A stretch of 64,000 nucleotides of DNA from Owenia fusiformis (GCA_903813345.2 CAIIXF020000005.1:6413375-6477374); one strand, 5' to 3'. Numbered from the stretch's first letter, positions 49,101 through 59,149 are shown. Numbers and translations are program-made. The notes: generated from the sequence alone by a model not told the origin.

Positions 49101-50760
49101 TAAACTATCTGCTGCGTTTGTTTGATGCACACACTTCAACCAATAATTTATGGAATATATATATTAAGTGAATCTATAGCTTAATGAAATTTGACGTATA
49201 TATTTATTAGTCCCTAAAAGGAATTTGCAAAATGTATTATGTATTTTTTAAGGAATAAAGTCTTCATAACCGCTCTCTAATTTGAGGTCTCCTTGACTAA
49301 TCTTTCTAGTGAAACATAGACCAAAATCCACTTCCGTATTATAATACAGGTTTAGCACACATGTCAACATTTTTTTATGTAAATCTACATTGATAGTTGA
49401 AAACTCAAATATTTTGTCTCATCATAAAAATAACTTTGAATGCCTTCTTGTTTAATTCCGAGTTTCCATATTTCAAACTCCCAGAGCTTTTTGAAATAAA
49501 ACCCAAATATTTATATTCATTTACTTTTTCTATGTTTATAATTCCAAATCTAAAATAACTGCGCTTGAGTATTTTTCCTGATTTATTAAAAATCACAACT
49601 TTCGTTTTTCTCATTTGGTTCACATTTTATATGCTAATGCCTAGAGATAAATGAGCAAGAATAAATTTTCAAGATGAAAACGTTATTTCAAAATGGCTGC
49701 CATTTTCATAAAAAAACGTCATCTCTCGTAACTTAAATACGAGTTGACAGTTTTTGGTTCAAATTTTATAAACTAATGGCTAGGGATAAGGGAGCTCTGC
49801 TTGAAAATAAATTTTAAAGATGACAACTGAATTTAAAAGTGCCACCATCTTTGATAACTCAAATACCAGTGGGTGGATTTGGTTCAAATTCTATATACTG
49901 TAACTGATGCATAGGGATAAAGGAACTGTGCTTAAGAATAAATTTTCAGGATGAAAGCTAAATTTCAAAAAAGTATTTCAAAAACCAGTGAATGGATTTT
50001 GTTCAAATTTTATATACTAATACCTAGGGACAAGGGAGCACTGTTCAAGAGCAAATTTTCAAGATGGCCACTATTTATCAAAACATGTTCTGTTCGTTGG
50101 GATTTGCTAATCCGTGGAGTTGCTGTTTTCAAGTTAAAAAATGGTGGCCGAAATTAATCACACGATGGCGAACGGTGAGCCCATAAAGCCTAGTGTGATA
50201 GCTACTTTAGATTGAAGAGATGTTGGGACAGAATGGGAATGTCGATCAAATGTTTTATTTGAAACCAAATGCAATATGAATGAACCTGAACTGGAGTCAA
50301 GCGAAGAGCTAACCTGTATAAACAAAGGCTGCTCCATCTGGGCATGATGTTCTTCCCCATCTTATATATGTAGTCTTCACAGGGGATTTATCTGCCATTG
50401 AGTTACAACCGGCCTGAAATATACATGAACATGACAGGAGCCATGATGATACAAAAACCGTTCAAAGAATATTTCCCTATGTCAATGTTAACATGAGGTG
50501 TGTTTTCTGGATTTACAAAACGAGTCAATGTAATGATTTGAGCAATTTAATTCAAAAGGTCTGTTTAGTTGATGAACGTCTACCTACCTGACACTGATTA
50601 CTGCCAAGTTTGGAGTAATTCGAAGTTTTGTATGTTTAATTGACAGTCTACCTACCTGACACTGATTGCAGCATCTAGAACAGCACTCCTCACCAATGGA
50701 GTACGTAGCAAAGTAACATACAGCCAAAATAACCAAACTGCAAGTGATGCTAACCCTCAT
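37185..50760 (-). CDS. Secreted short-chain collagen C4-like protein, array copy 5, with a 12.6-kb intron
   Basis: Exon 1 50760-50656, exon 2 50413-50314, exon 3 37696-37185, giving 238 residues with intact frame and GT-AG junctions. The signal peptide (MRVSITCSLVILAVCYFATY) and Cys cluster precede YIRWGRTSCPDGAAFVYTG; exon 3 keeps MYGAEYQVGTASGHS, DVPCAVC, KTCPDAWHFEYTGYL and LTCVVCTS. One codon is missing near EHPKHSRRTFE relative to copy 3. Intron 2 runs 50313-37697 and contains a non-LTR remnant, a 115-bp repeat array and the 10.4-kb inverted-repeat element. The protein could still be made if this intron splices. Intron 1 has two 68-bp donor units. Confidence 0.8.
37897..38612 (-). pseudogene. 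Non-LTR fragment in unit 5, left part (right part 49046-49620)
   Basis: Paralogous to 28612-30285 of unit 4 and closely similar base for base. The right part encodes KTKVVIFNKSGKILKRS and VNEYKYLGF (49623-49405, minus), the domain after the RT active site. A 215-bp sequence at about 38290-38505 is absent from unit 4; I do not recognise it. Confidence 0.65.
38613..40029 (+). repeat. Left 1.4-kb terminal inverted repeat
   Basis: Pairs with 47632-49039. It carries a tRNA-like segment (39643-39714) and a second B-box-like GTGGTTCGTATCCC near 39851. A 73-codon frame is identical in both arms, which reflects arm identity and not a gene. Confidence 0.85.
39643..39714 (-). ncRNA. tRNA-Gly-like (pol III promoter-like) segment in the left inverted repeat
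   Basis: On the minus strand: GGTCTCATGGTTAGCGTG resembles a D-arm/A box, CCTGGCTTCCAT a TCC anticodon arm and GTTGATCGAGACCC a B box. It resembles tRNA-Gly(UCC), but the acceptor ends do not pair and the anticodon stem is imperfect. More likely a tRNA-derived promoter than a tRNA gene. The mirror copy is 47946-48018. Confidence 0.4.
40440..41215. mobile_element. Diverged relative of the 9471-10149 element, split by a TA MITE
   Basis: The stretches AACAAATTTGGAAGATTTAT and CAACGTGCAAAAGTCAAT and the spacing match the left part of 9471-10149. It is interrupted at 40859-41099 by the element listed next. A CATCATCATC run (41109-41130) replaces the short CGCACCAACG region. Confidence 0.55.
40861..41097. 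mobile_element. 237-bp Tc1/mariner-type MITE
   Basis: It starts CAGTTGGGGACAAAAATAAA and ends ATTTATGTCCCCAACTG, flanked by TA (40859-40860, 41098-41099). The uninterrupted relative at about 9650 (AGATCTATTAAAAAAGG) gives the empty site with one TA. Non-coding. Confidence 0.8.
41216..42010. repeat. Foldback sequence with 75-bp arms
   Basis: AGAGAATTTTCGTTATAAGT and ACTTATAACGAAAATTCTCT stand at about 41217 and 41987, followed inward by TACGTATA-rich complements. The interior shows further local complementarity around CCCTTTAAA/TTTAAAGGG. No gene. Confidence 0.5.
42780..44080. repeat. Degenerate repeat of about 130 bp rich in TGACCTTG/AAGGTCA
   Basis: Units share a TGACCCTTG word, GATTAGGTGACCT, AAGTCAAGGTCA and ATATCTAGGTATTTGGCG. 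A GACAGACAGACAAAATGACA stretch lies at 43075-43095. Such arrays are familiar from molluscan genomes. The half sites resemble nuclear-receptor elements, but spread with the repeat is the simpler reading. Confidence 0.55.
43325..43586. repeat. Exact tandem duplication, 130-bp period, two copies
   Basis: Starts GATGAAGTTATAATAG at 43327 and again at 43457; the two copies appear identical, so the duplication is recent or an assembly artefact. Confidence 0.85.
44299..45717 (+). mobile_element. 1.4-kb GCTTTG-rich foldback element, copy A
   Basis: The ends AGGTACGTTCACACCAACGG and the inverted CCGTTGGTGTGAACGTAGC enclose arms made of repeated GCGTAACAAAGCTT-like words. The centre (about 44820-44990) is single-copy and carries CCAAT, TATATAA and an ATG. 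Terminal sequence and a TTA-like flank resemble PIF/Harbinger elements, but the TSD is ambiguous. A second copy, inverted, lies at 61917-63335. No transposase. Confidence 0.75.
44856..44978 (+). promoter_or_regulatory. Promoter-like segment and start codon in foldback copy A
   Basis: CCAAT at 44856-44860, TATATAA at 44864-44870 and an ATG at 44919 are spaced like a pol II core promoter with a short 5' UTR. The frame MAEQQDPEIPDGPEHDLSE stops after 19 codons (TAA, 44976-44978). In copy B the same start opens an 83-codon frame. Confidence 0.5.
45760..45838. mobile_element. Half copy of the 3796-3935 MITE
   Basis: Contains AATACTCAATCGGCCGGGCG and GGAGCAAATGTGACCAAG as in the right half of the intact element. 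The left half is missing and no TTAA is seen on the left. Confidence 0.65.
46190..47635. repeat. Complex foldback next to the right inverted repeat
   Basis: Two inverted pairs are nested: 46265-46360 with 47535-47631 (shared CAGTAAAATTACGATTTCTC-type and TTCCTGACACGTT words), and 47017-47100 with 47437-47530 (shared CTCCTACCTCATACCCACCT). At 46200, GGATACAACTGACGAG repeats part of the terminal inverted repeat. Confidence 0.55.
47320..47385 (-). ncRNA. tRNA-derived (SINE-head-like) segment
   Basis: On the minus strand, GGGTTCGATTCCCACTCGG is a strong B box/T arm, preceded by GATAGCAAGTTGCTACTAC. No complete cloverleaf is apparent. It sits in the loop of a foldback, as for a captured SINE or tRNA fragment. 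Confidence 0.35.
47632..49039 (-). repeat. Right 1.4-kb terminal inverted repeat
   Basis: Inverted partner of 38613-40029, with the mirror tRNA-like segment at 47946-48018. Differences from the left arm are few, such as CATACTGAGCG against the inverted CGCTCGGTATA. Confidence 0.85.
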
Positions 50761-51219
50761 CTTCTAACTGCTACTTGTGTTGAATCTGATGTAATTCTTT
50801 ACTGGCGACTGAGTTTGAGGTTTGGTTAGTCTTGATCAATTGTCGACAACAATATAATACGAAGTAAAAGCTATGTTGTACCAGGTTTTTATTAGAAACA
50901 ATAACATGCAGTTGATATTTCACGACAATGATATTTACTAAAGGGCAATGTCGTGAATCGTGATAGGCGACTTCTTTGTCACCATGAGCTGGCATGTTGA
51001 TTAAGTAAAGTTCATTGTTTCTACTCTGGGTTACTCTCTTACATTTCCTGGGTATACATTGATAGAGTATGGATTGTTTGTTTTCCACATAGTGTTGCAG
51101 CTCTGAATTTATCTGAAACAAAATATGAATTGAAATTGCACTTGGATTCAAAACAATAAGAACTTAATTACCACTTGTTCAACGTTGATGAATCTGTTAA
51201 ATCGATTTTAAGACACATA

Positions 51220-51550
51220 CATATTACATATTAAAGGAAAAGGTGCAATGTCTTTTACCCATTGTAATGATCTGATAGATCAGTAGATATTGATTGGTTA
51301 TTGGTTATTGATGTGAGTCTATAGAATATGATAATGACAAGCACAAGATGTAGTGTGTTCACTCATGGTGTATATTCGTATAACTGATGAACCAGGATGT
51401 CTCCTGGTAAGATGATACATATGGGTACATGTGGTCAGTGGTCAGTTAGTACAACATATGGTATTATATAAATGAGGTCATTACATCCCTCCTTTTGTTT
51501 AGATTAGAAAATACACATACACGTTTTGAACTTATGATATAGAGATAATA
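51220..51550. other. Unassigned sequence at the end of the gene array
   Basis: Homology to the other upstream flanks ends near 51220. No gene or repeat recognised up to the next element. Confidence 0.35.
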
Positions 51551-51835
51551 TAGTACCCCACACATAATTTTGTCGCCTACTTTTATGAATTGTAGAAAAA
51601 TATCCAAAAAGAGGCATACTTAAACTTGAAACATTTTGTGACACTCAAATTTTTTTATTTGGAAATTTAAGTAATATTGACGAAAAACAAGCAATTTTAA
51701 AATATTCATGTTTTAACAAAATTCGACGAAAATTTCCAGTTTTGCAGTTTTAAAGAGAGTTTAAATCATTTTAATTACATTTTGATTACAAACTTATTGC
51801 ATTACATACGGTTTATCTGTTCTCTTAAGATAATA

Positions 51836-53412
51836 GAGAGGTTAAGCTACACGTATTTAACAAAACTTGAACGTGAACTTCAATGCGCGCGCAGATAAAT
51901 GAAGTCAGATTTGTTTATTTCCTGTGGGCCAGCGTGAAGTTTACAGGTTTTTACATGAGATTATCATATTCGTGCAATTTACAGACGCGTATTCAACAAA
52001 GCATGAACGTGTACTTCTATGCGCGCGCAGGAAAATGACGTCAGATTAGTCTACCTTCTACAGGTAAGCGTGAAAGTTACAGGTTTTTACGTGTAGATGA
52101 GTTATTACACGTCGCTCATTACGTGATTGATTTAAGCTATGTTCTAGTATGGCCCGGGAGCCCATATTTGATACAGACAATCTTGCTTGTTATATTGGTA
52201 AACCCCAATCCTTAATTGGAAATAAGAATATATTTTAATGGGTAAATGACAACTTCAAATGTGATCGTTTGTTCATTCCGTACAATATAAATAGGCATGG
52301 CCAATTTGATACCCGGGCTTAGTACAATTTGTATACTAAACGAAATGAAATGACAACCAGGGCAAGAAAGGATCTAGTGCGCTCTCCATTATGATCTCCC
52401 CATGAACAAAAATAAATTCATCTAATTTTTCAAAATAAATATACTGCTTTTAGTATTACAATTATATGTACACTAGTATCTTGTTGACCTATATTCAGCA
52501 CTGTATTGATGAATGGGCTCTTATTTGGGCCAATATTCTATCATAAAGTGTACAGGGGTAGTGATGCCAAACCCAGAAGTCTTTTTGTGTCTGTCAAAAT
52601 CCATTTGCATCCTACACATCCCTTCATCTTATCCAAATATGTTATTAATTAATGAAACATAACAGTATAATCTTTGAATTTACAAAGTTGTAAGGGATTT
52701 CATAAGTGTAAAAGTTGCTTTTGAAGCATTTTTCTATAGCCTTTTTGTAGGAAAATATGTTGAATTTCATATTGATGAAAATATGTATAATCTTTTAATT
52801 TGAAGTATAATCTGAATCGATTGCAAACTTTATATTTTCACATCTGATGTGATATACCATTTGTGTCATATTGTGAAATCATTTATTTAATTTGCAATCG
52901 ATTCAGGTCATAGTGTATTTTAGGTATATTTGTGAAAATCAATAGAAACCAATGACTTGGTGTTTGAACCTGTTGGTATCCACGTGTAAGTCGATAGAAC
53001 ACATCCAATGTCAAGTCAATATACCCTTGCTGAACTTCAACCTCAGCCCATGTGGGTCCAAATGCTTAAATATTTTCCAAAGTATTATGTGACATTGTAT
53101 TCCTTATGTTACCCCTAAAATGATTCATTTTTTCATGGGGAAATCATAATGGAAATGTGCACTAATGTAAAAAAAAATGTTTAAGTGCAACTAGATTCGA
53201 ACCCAGGCCTAACGGATACGAGTCCGAAGTGCTATCCATTACACCATAGAGACATGACCTTTAGACACAGTCACCACATAAATATAGCACAACGTCTACT
53301 GACATGGTTTCAGACGTGTAGCTTAACTGAAAATTTTCTTAAACGTGTACTTGAGCGTGGACTTACACGTTCAGGTTCACGGTTTGCATTTATACGTCTA
53401 GCTTAACCTCTC
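51836..53412. mobile_element. 1.58-kb nested element with GAGAGGTTAAGCTA ends (TA target site)
   Basis: Both ends read GAGAGGTTAAGCTA (right one inverted), with TA outside (51834-51835, 53413-53414). The left 245 bp recur inverted and almost unchanged at 58424-58664. The first arm holds two diverged copies of a GAACGTGNACTTC...GCGCGCGCAG segment. CTGAATCGATTGCAAA and its inverse lie at about 52813 and 52900. No coding frame; a tRNA-like segment is near the right end. Confidence 0.65.
53186..53259 (-). ncRNA. tRNA-like segment followed by a T9 run
   Basis: On the minus strand, TATGGTGTAATGGATAGCAC is a good D arm/A box, CGGACTCGTATCCG an anticodon-like stem (TCG in a 6-base loop) and CTGGGTTCGAATCTAG a T arm/B box. 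A run of nine T follows at about 53170, as for a pol III terminator. Acceptor ends do not pair, so a tRNA pseudogene or SINE head is likelier than a working tRNA. Confidence 0.45.
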
Positions 53413-54506
53413 TATTGTTACTATGTGTTGGAGATGTTTAACTCCTAAACAGGAATATTGTAAGTGTGGTTTTAATATTTTTTGAAGAGTGAAGACCCCT
53501 TTTAATACTTTCAATACATGGACAGGTGCATGTATCATATGATTTGTTGGCTTTAAGTCTAAAAAGGTTTATCAGGGCACTGAAACACATCCCTGCTTGG
53601 ATTTCTATCACATCCTACCACTACAGCATTTCGTTCTATCTCACTCGATTAAAAAAATCTTTTCAAGTAGCTCGCATCTCATAAAATCTGAAGAAAATAG
53701 TTGTATTTTGTCAATTAAGGCATTATTAACAGTGAGCTTGCACTCAATTTTTCGTTGGCCCACGATCGGGAGGCCATATTCGCCCAATACCTCACAGGTG
53801 ACCACCGACGGCTTACCTTTTGTTGGAAATGATTCACATGGATCTAACATGTGAACTTTCAGGGATAACATCATAACATTGTAACATCATAACAGTCACT
53901 CCTGCTTGGTTCAGTTTTTCTTTTACCAATGGATTATAATGGTGTTTAATAGGATAGGATTGACCAGAATATTCAATTTTTTTTGTAATCAATTTGTTAC
54001 AAATTGTTTCAAAATTTAGCTTAATTTAGATCAAATCTGTAAATGCGTAGCAATTTAGAAACCGAAGTCAAATTGTGGTGAAGTCATATTACCCTAAACA
54101 AAAAAATTTGAGTGTCACAAATTGTTTCAATTTAATGTATGCCAAATTTCATGAGAAAACTCTTATTGGATATTTTTCTACAACACATCAAAGTAGGCGA
54201 CAAAATTGTGTGTGGGGTACTAAGTTATGATATAGCAGTAACATAAACAGTATTGTACATAAAGATTATGGTAATTCACTTTACTGATTTGCACTATAAC
54301 CATGATAACAATTGATAGTTTCTGGTAGATCAGCTGATGTGATAATAATCTCAAGAGTTCATGACTTATGATAATGAGGGTTACTCTGTGGTCAAGTGTC
54401 TGTTTATAAACATTCCATAGTAAAAGTCAATGTTTGTAAACATTCCATAGTATTTCAGATTTCATTCATGGAACTGGGTCAAACTAAAGTTCATTGTGTT
54501 TCAGCT

Positions 54507-57500
54507 TCAGAGCCTATGAGGGGGTACACCGTGGTTGTGCCTTACGGGATATCTTTGATGTTGTTCAGGTATTTCATCCTCCTCATTTCTTAATGGGATA
54601 TTGGGGTGGTATTCCTGATAACGCTGAGGCTGGGGTGGTCTGGGGGGTGCTGGTGTTGGGTCAGGATTCTGCAGGGGTTTGAAGAATGACGAATTCCTTG
54701 TTCGTGTGATGTCGTCATTTCTAGCCGTGATGGTGCTTCCTCTGACTTTGGTAACAGTCATAGGTTTAGGGATGAATTTCGATATCAGTTTGCCTTTCTT
54801 GGTGTCCTTGCAAAGTACCTTGTCGCCAACTTTGATGGTATGTTTTCTTATTGACCGGTGATTCTCTGCATTTGTTTTCATTGCAGCTTTTTGTTTTTGA
54901 TCTGCAGTGCGGAGAGGGTGGTCAATCTCTGGGTTTGGGGTAGGTCCAAGGTCAGGGATGCCTATGTACATTTAGCGATTGAACATAGCTTCATAGGGGG
55001 ATATGCCGGTGGTAGAATGGGGTGTTGCATTATGGTTGCGTAGCCATCTAAATATTTGCTATTTCCAGTTTTGGCCTTCTATGATTACTGCCTGGGCTAC
55101 TTTGTTGATGTTTTTCATGATTGATTCTACGCTGCCATTACTTTCAGGCCAGAGTGGTGTAACTCTGTGGTGGTTGATTCCATTGTGAGTCATAAATTTG
55201 GCGAATTCATGACTGTCGAAGGGTGGGCCATTGTCGCTTTTCAGATTGCGGGGTGTTCCAAAAGAGCTGAACATTCTGTCCATTTTCGGTATAACTGCTC
55301 TTGATGACGTTCTTGTGGTTAAAGCAATGTCCAGATATCTCGAGTAGTCATCTTTTACAACAAGGACATACTCATTGGATGGGTAGGGTCCAGAGAAATC
55401 GGATAGGTTTGTCCATGGGGCGGGTGGTAGCTCACTCATCTTGATGGGGTCACGGGGAGGGTTTGTTGTGGTTGCCTGGCAGGGAATACACGTTTTAACT
55501 TTGTGTTCTACCTGTTCATTAAGGTACGGAAACCAGACTTTGGTACGCAACAACGATTTTGTCTTTGTAGCTCCTTGAAGACCTGCGTGTGCTAACTCAA
55601 TAGCCTTCGATTGAAGATTCTCTGGTAGGACGAGCAGGTTTCTTCTTATGAGGATGTCGTCCTGTGTAACAGATAGTTCATATTTCACCTTGGCATATAT
55701 TGCCATGTGACGTAAGTTCACAGCTTGATCAGGGGGTTGTTGTGAGATATGCCACTGGTTTGATGTTATTATCTGACGCAGCCACTTAAGGGTAGGGTCA
55801 GTGGAACTGGCTGATTTGACCTCAGCTAAGGTCATGGCCTTCGGTATATCATACTCAGAGACTAGGTTCAGATAGCTCTCTGCGATTTGTGATAATTGCT
55901 CATTACCAGATGTGGGTAGGGGGTGTCTGGATAGGTAATCAGCAGGGTTGTTGTTTCCAGGTTTGTATACAACAGTAAATGTATAGTCCTGTAGTCTCAG
56001 CATCCATCTTTGTATTCGTGGAGGGGGGTTAGCTCCGGGGTTACTGAACATGGGGACTAATGGCTTGTGGTCTGTGGTTATGGTGAACGGCTTTCCAAGC
56101 AGATATAGACGGTTAGATTCTATACCCCAGCATGCACCAAGGGCCTCACGCTCGGTCTGTGAGTATCTGGCTTCAACGGGGGTCAGGGATCTGCTTCCGT
56201 AGTGGATGATTTTACCATTTTGAGATAATATGGCTGATAGTCCAACTGGGGATGCATCAACATGCACTATGGTATCCAACTGGGGGTCAAAGTAAGCCAT
56301 ACAGGTTTCAGATTTGAGGGCGGCTTTGGTTGCATCAAAAGCCTGTTGGTGGGTGGGGGTCCATGTCCATTTGACATGCTTCAGGGTGAGGTCACGAAGG
56401 GGTTTGGTTATGGTTGCTAGATCCTTCATGAATCGTGCGCAGTAGTTGATCATTCCAAGATATGATCTAACTTCGCCAGCATTGGTAGGTTTGGCCATGT
56501 TTAGGATAGATGCCACTTTTACGGGGTCAGGTTTGACGCCATCTTTGGTGAATAGGTGTCCAAAGAATGATATTTCACTTTTGCTGAACTCACATTTTTG
56601 GTAGTTTATTGTGAGATTGTTCTCATCCAAGCGTTGTAGTACAGCCTTCAGTGCACGATTGTGGTCATCAGTGTTTTTTCCGAATATGAATATGTCGTCA
56701 CTGATGTTGATTTGATTAGGTATGCCTTGTAGGACTTGACGCACTAGATCCTGGAAAACCTCACTGGCGCTACATATTCCAAAGTTCAGCCTTTTATAGC
56801 GGTATAGGCCACAGTGCGTCTGGAATGTGGTAATGTACCGTGACTCAGGATTTAGCTCTATTCGGTGATATCCTTTGTTGAGGTCAATTTTGGAGAACGT
56901 GGTCGCGCCATTGACCTGGCGTATGATGTCATCCATGGTGGGTGTGAAATGATGTGTTCTCATGATGGCGGTATTCGCGGACCTCAAATCAGTACAGATT
57001 CTGATTTGATCCGACTGTTTCTTGTTAACGATAACAATGGGTGATACCCATGGGGTAGGGCCGTCAACTGGTTCGATGATATCATGTGATAGAAGACTTT
57101 CGATTTCAGCCTCTACTTTTTCACGAAGATGAAAGGGAGTTCGGTTGTGTGTTTGGGCAACAGGGGGTACGGTTTTATCAATGTGTAGTTTCACTTGTTT
57201 GTCCTTTAGTTCCCCTATTCCCGTTAAGATGGAGCTGTGGTTGTTTAACATATCCTGAATAACTGAGGGTGTCCCAGCATGGTTGAGGTTGTAGGTTATG
57301 TTGGTGAGCTCCAGTTGTCTTGCAGCTTCATAAGATAGGGTGGGTGTTATAGAGGGGTCATCTATAACATGGATGGTGGTAGTAATGGTTATGCTTCCAA
57401 AGCTAAGGGAGGTCTTGAAGCTTCCCATAAAACTCAGGGGACCCTTTCCTGCAAAGGCATACACAGGGGATCTGATTGGTGCCAGTTGTGGTTCTGGGTG

Positions 57501-57632
57501 TAGATTTTGTAGTGTCAGGTAATTGATCACATTAACAGAGGATCCTGTATCCAGCAGGAAATTGATATCCAGGTTATCCAATTTCAGGGTGATATGTGGG
57601 CATCTGGGTGAGGATTTGAGAGGAAATGCTTT
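54507..57632 (-). pseudogene. Ty3/gypsy-like retrotransposon pol, 5'-truncated, two nonsense codons
   Basis: One continuous minus-strand frame of about 1,040 codons with stops at 55059-55061 (TAG) and 54972-54974 (TAA). Order: aspartic protease (FLLDTGSSVNVI), reverse transcriptase (FSKIDLNKGYHRIEL, active-site box NISDDIFIFG), RNase H (HVDASPVGLSAILSQ, TDHKPL), integrase zinc finger (HAGLQGATKTK...CIPC), integrase core (DDYSRY, SDNGPPFDS) and, between the stops, HSTTGISPYEAMF, then a basic C-terminal region. The ISDD form of the box is seen in mag-like lineages. No gag, primer-binding site or LTR pair is seen. The 5' edge abuts a non-LTR fragment. Confidence 0.9.
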
Positions 57633-58107
57633 CCTTTAACCTTTATCCAACAATATTTCGACCAACTCGAGTAACTCCTACAACAGCTACTCTAATTGAT
57701 AATATTTTCACTAATTCTCCAAATGTTGATAAATCTGGAATAGTTCTAACTGACATATCAGACCATTTTCCCATATATGCTATTGCTAATATTACTTATA
57801 CTAAGCAGGTCACAGACAAAATAAATTTTCGATTAATGAAACAACAGAATCATATTGATTTCAAAAAATCATAGAATTAGTGAAAATATTATCAATTAGT
57901 GTAGCTGTTGTAGGAGTTACTCGAGTTGGTCGAAATATTGTTGGATAAAGGTTAAAGGAAAGCATTTCCTCTCAAATCCTCACCCAGATGCCCACATATC
58001 ACCCTGAAATTGGATAACCTGGATATCAATTTCCTGCTGGATACAGGATCCTCTGTTAATGTGATCAATTACCTGACACTACAAAATCTACACACAGAAC
58101 CACAACT
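57482..58107. repeat. Inverted duplication joining pol and a non-LTR fragment
   Basis: 57482-57717 and 57871-58107 are inverted copies, about 237 bp each, separated by 153 bp. Each arm contains the same junction between the protease start of pol (GGATACAGGATCC region) and the non-LTR sequence (GAGTAACTCCTACAACAGCT), so the inversion happened after that junction formed. Confidence 0.8.
57645..57874 (+). pseudogene. Non-LTR endonuclease fragment
   Basis: LYPTIFRPTRVTPTTATLID, IFTNS and VLTDISDHFPIYAI match the last part of the apurinic-like endonuclease of non-LTR elements, where the SDH residues are catalytic. Only this end is present. It lies in the centre of the inverted duplication. Confidence 0.8.
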
Positions 58108-58423
58108 GGCACCACTCCTGTCCATTGTATTGTCACCATAAACCATTTTATATCTTTTAATAGAGATACAAAATTACTTTGAAAATAATAACGTATCTTA
58201 ATATCATTATCAAAACATTTTAACTCGATCAATATCATTTACTTATTTGTTTAGAAGAATATAAACTCGTGATATGACCAACTACAAACAATAACAACTT
58301 CTTAAACAACAAAACAACAAAACATAAAATGCTTCATAGCAGAGGCAAATGAAAGAGAACGTCGCTTAAATCTAAGACATTTCGTTCCTTTACAAATGTC
58401 AAATGTTTACTTCACTGGAATAA

Positions 58424-58664
58424 CTTTCACGCTTACCTGTAGAAGGTAGACTAATCTGACGTCATTTTCCTGCGCGCGCATAGAAGTACACGTTCATGCT
58501 TTGTTGAATACGCGTCTGTAAATTGCACGAATATGATAATCTCATGTAAAAACCTGTAAACTTCACGCTGGCCCACAGGAAATAAACAAATCTGACTTCA
58601 TTTATCTGCGCGCGCATTGAAGTTCACGTTCAAGTTTTGTTAAATACGTGTAGCTTAACCTCTC
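58424..58664. mobile_element. Solo end of the GAGAGGTTAAGC element
   Basis: An inverted, nearly identical copy of 51836-52079, with TA just outside at 58665-58666. It may be a truncated copy, or the true right end of a larger element starting at 51836 that now encloses the pol pseudogene. Confidence 0.6.
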
Positions 58665-58849
58665 TAATGTCTTTTTACTTCCTCGTTATTTTTTCTTCTT
58701 ATTTCAACCAATTGTTTTTCATTTAGCTCAGCACGGGGCACATAGTATCGTCTTCTTCTGATACGTTCCTTTTCAAGGTATTTTTCTCCCTCGATTCTTT
58801 TCTTTCTTTCTCTATAATTCTTTTGAATTTCTGCTTTAGTCTTGGCCAT
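58664..58849 (-). pseudogene. N-terminal fragment of a basic, probably transposon-encoded protein
   Basis: MAKTKAEIQKNYRERKKRI followed by RIRRRRYYVPRAEL is Lys/Arg-rich and helical. The AEIQKxYRERKK motif recalls N-termini of uncharacterised transposon-associated proteins in invertebrates (recollection only). The frame is cut by the element ending at 58664. Confidence 0.35.
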
Positions 58850-59149
58850 ATTCTGCAACAAATTGTGAATTCCCGGTGTAAAAGAAATTATGGTCCCCTG
58901 GGGATTATGGTCCCCTTTCTTAACGGCCCTTACTGGCCCCGATTGTGTATAAATAATAAAGAAAATATTTGTAATTAGGTCACCATATAAATCAATAGAG
59001 ACTAGGACCATAATTTGAGAGGACCACCTACCCTTTTACACCTGGTTAGTTACCACTATTAAGACAGAAATAAAACAAGTATTAAGCGACGTTATCAAAA
59101 GCAACGTACCTTAATTGATATTAAACTCAAGTCGTATGTGATTTGGGAA

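Larger units (their letters stand above)
4450..51220 (-). repeat. Head-to-tail array of five gene-bearing segments
   Basis: A segment of about 4.3 kb (minus-strand gene with flanks) is repeated five times in one orientation. Approximate limits are unit 1 4450-8720, unit 2 17040-18500, unit 3 18500-24400, unit 4 24400-34150 and unit 5 34150-51220. Landmarks recur in order: a TAAACAGTACAG-type stretch, the conserved 3' flank, exon 3, exon 2, exon 1 and the upstream flank. Units 4 and 5 share extra insertions in intron 2, so one copied the other after those elements landed. Unit 2 is separated from unit 1 by about 8 kb of unrelated, transposon-rich DNA. Confidence 0.85.
51552..54222. mobile_element. 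Element with 115-bp inverted repeats (AGTACCCCACACA ends)
   Basis: AGTACCCCACACATAATTTT at 51552 and its inverse at 54222 begin inverted repeats that share TTTTGTCGCCTACTTT, GTAGAAAAATATCC and TGTGACACTCAAATTTTTTT. A second element (51836-53412) sits inside. TTATGATATAG occurs just outside both ends, but not directly adjoining, so a TSD is not certain. No transposase. Confidence 0.65.

Noticed and set aside
53186-53259. A functional tRNA-Arg(TCG) gene
   Set aside because: The acceptor stem does not pair and the anticodon loop has six bases.
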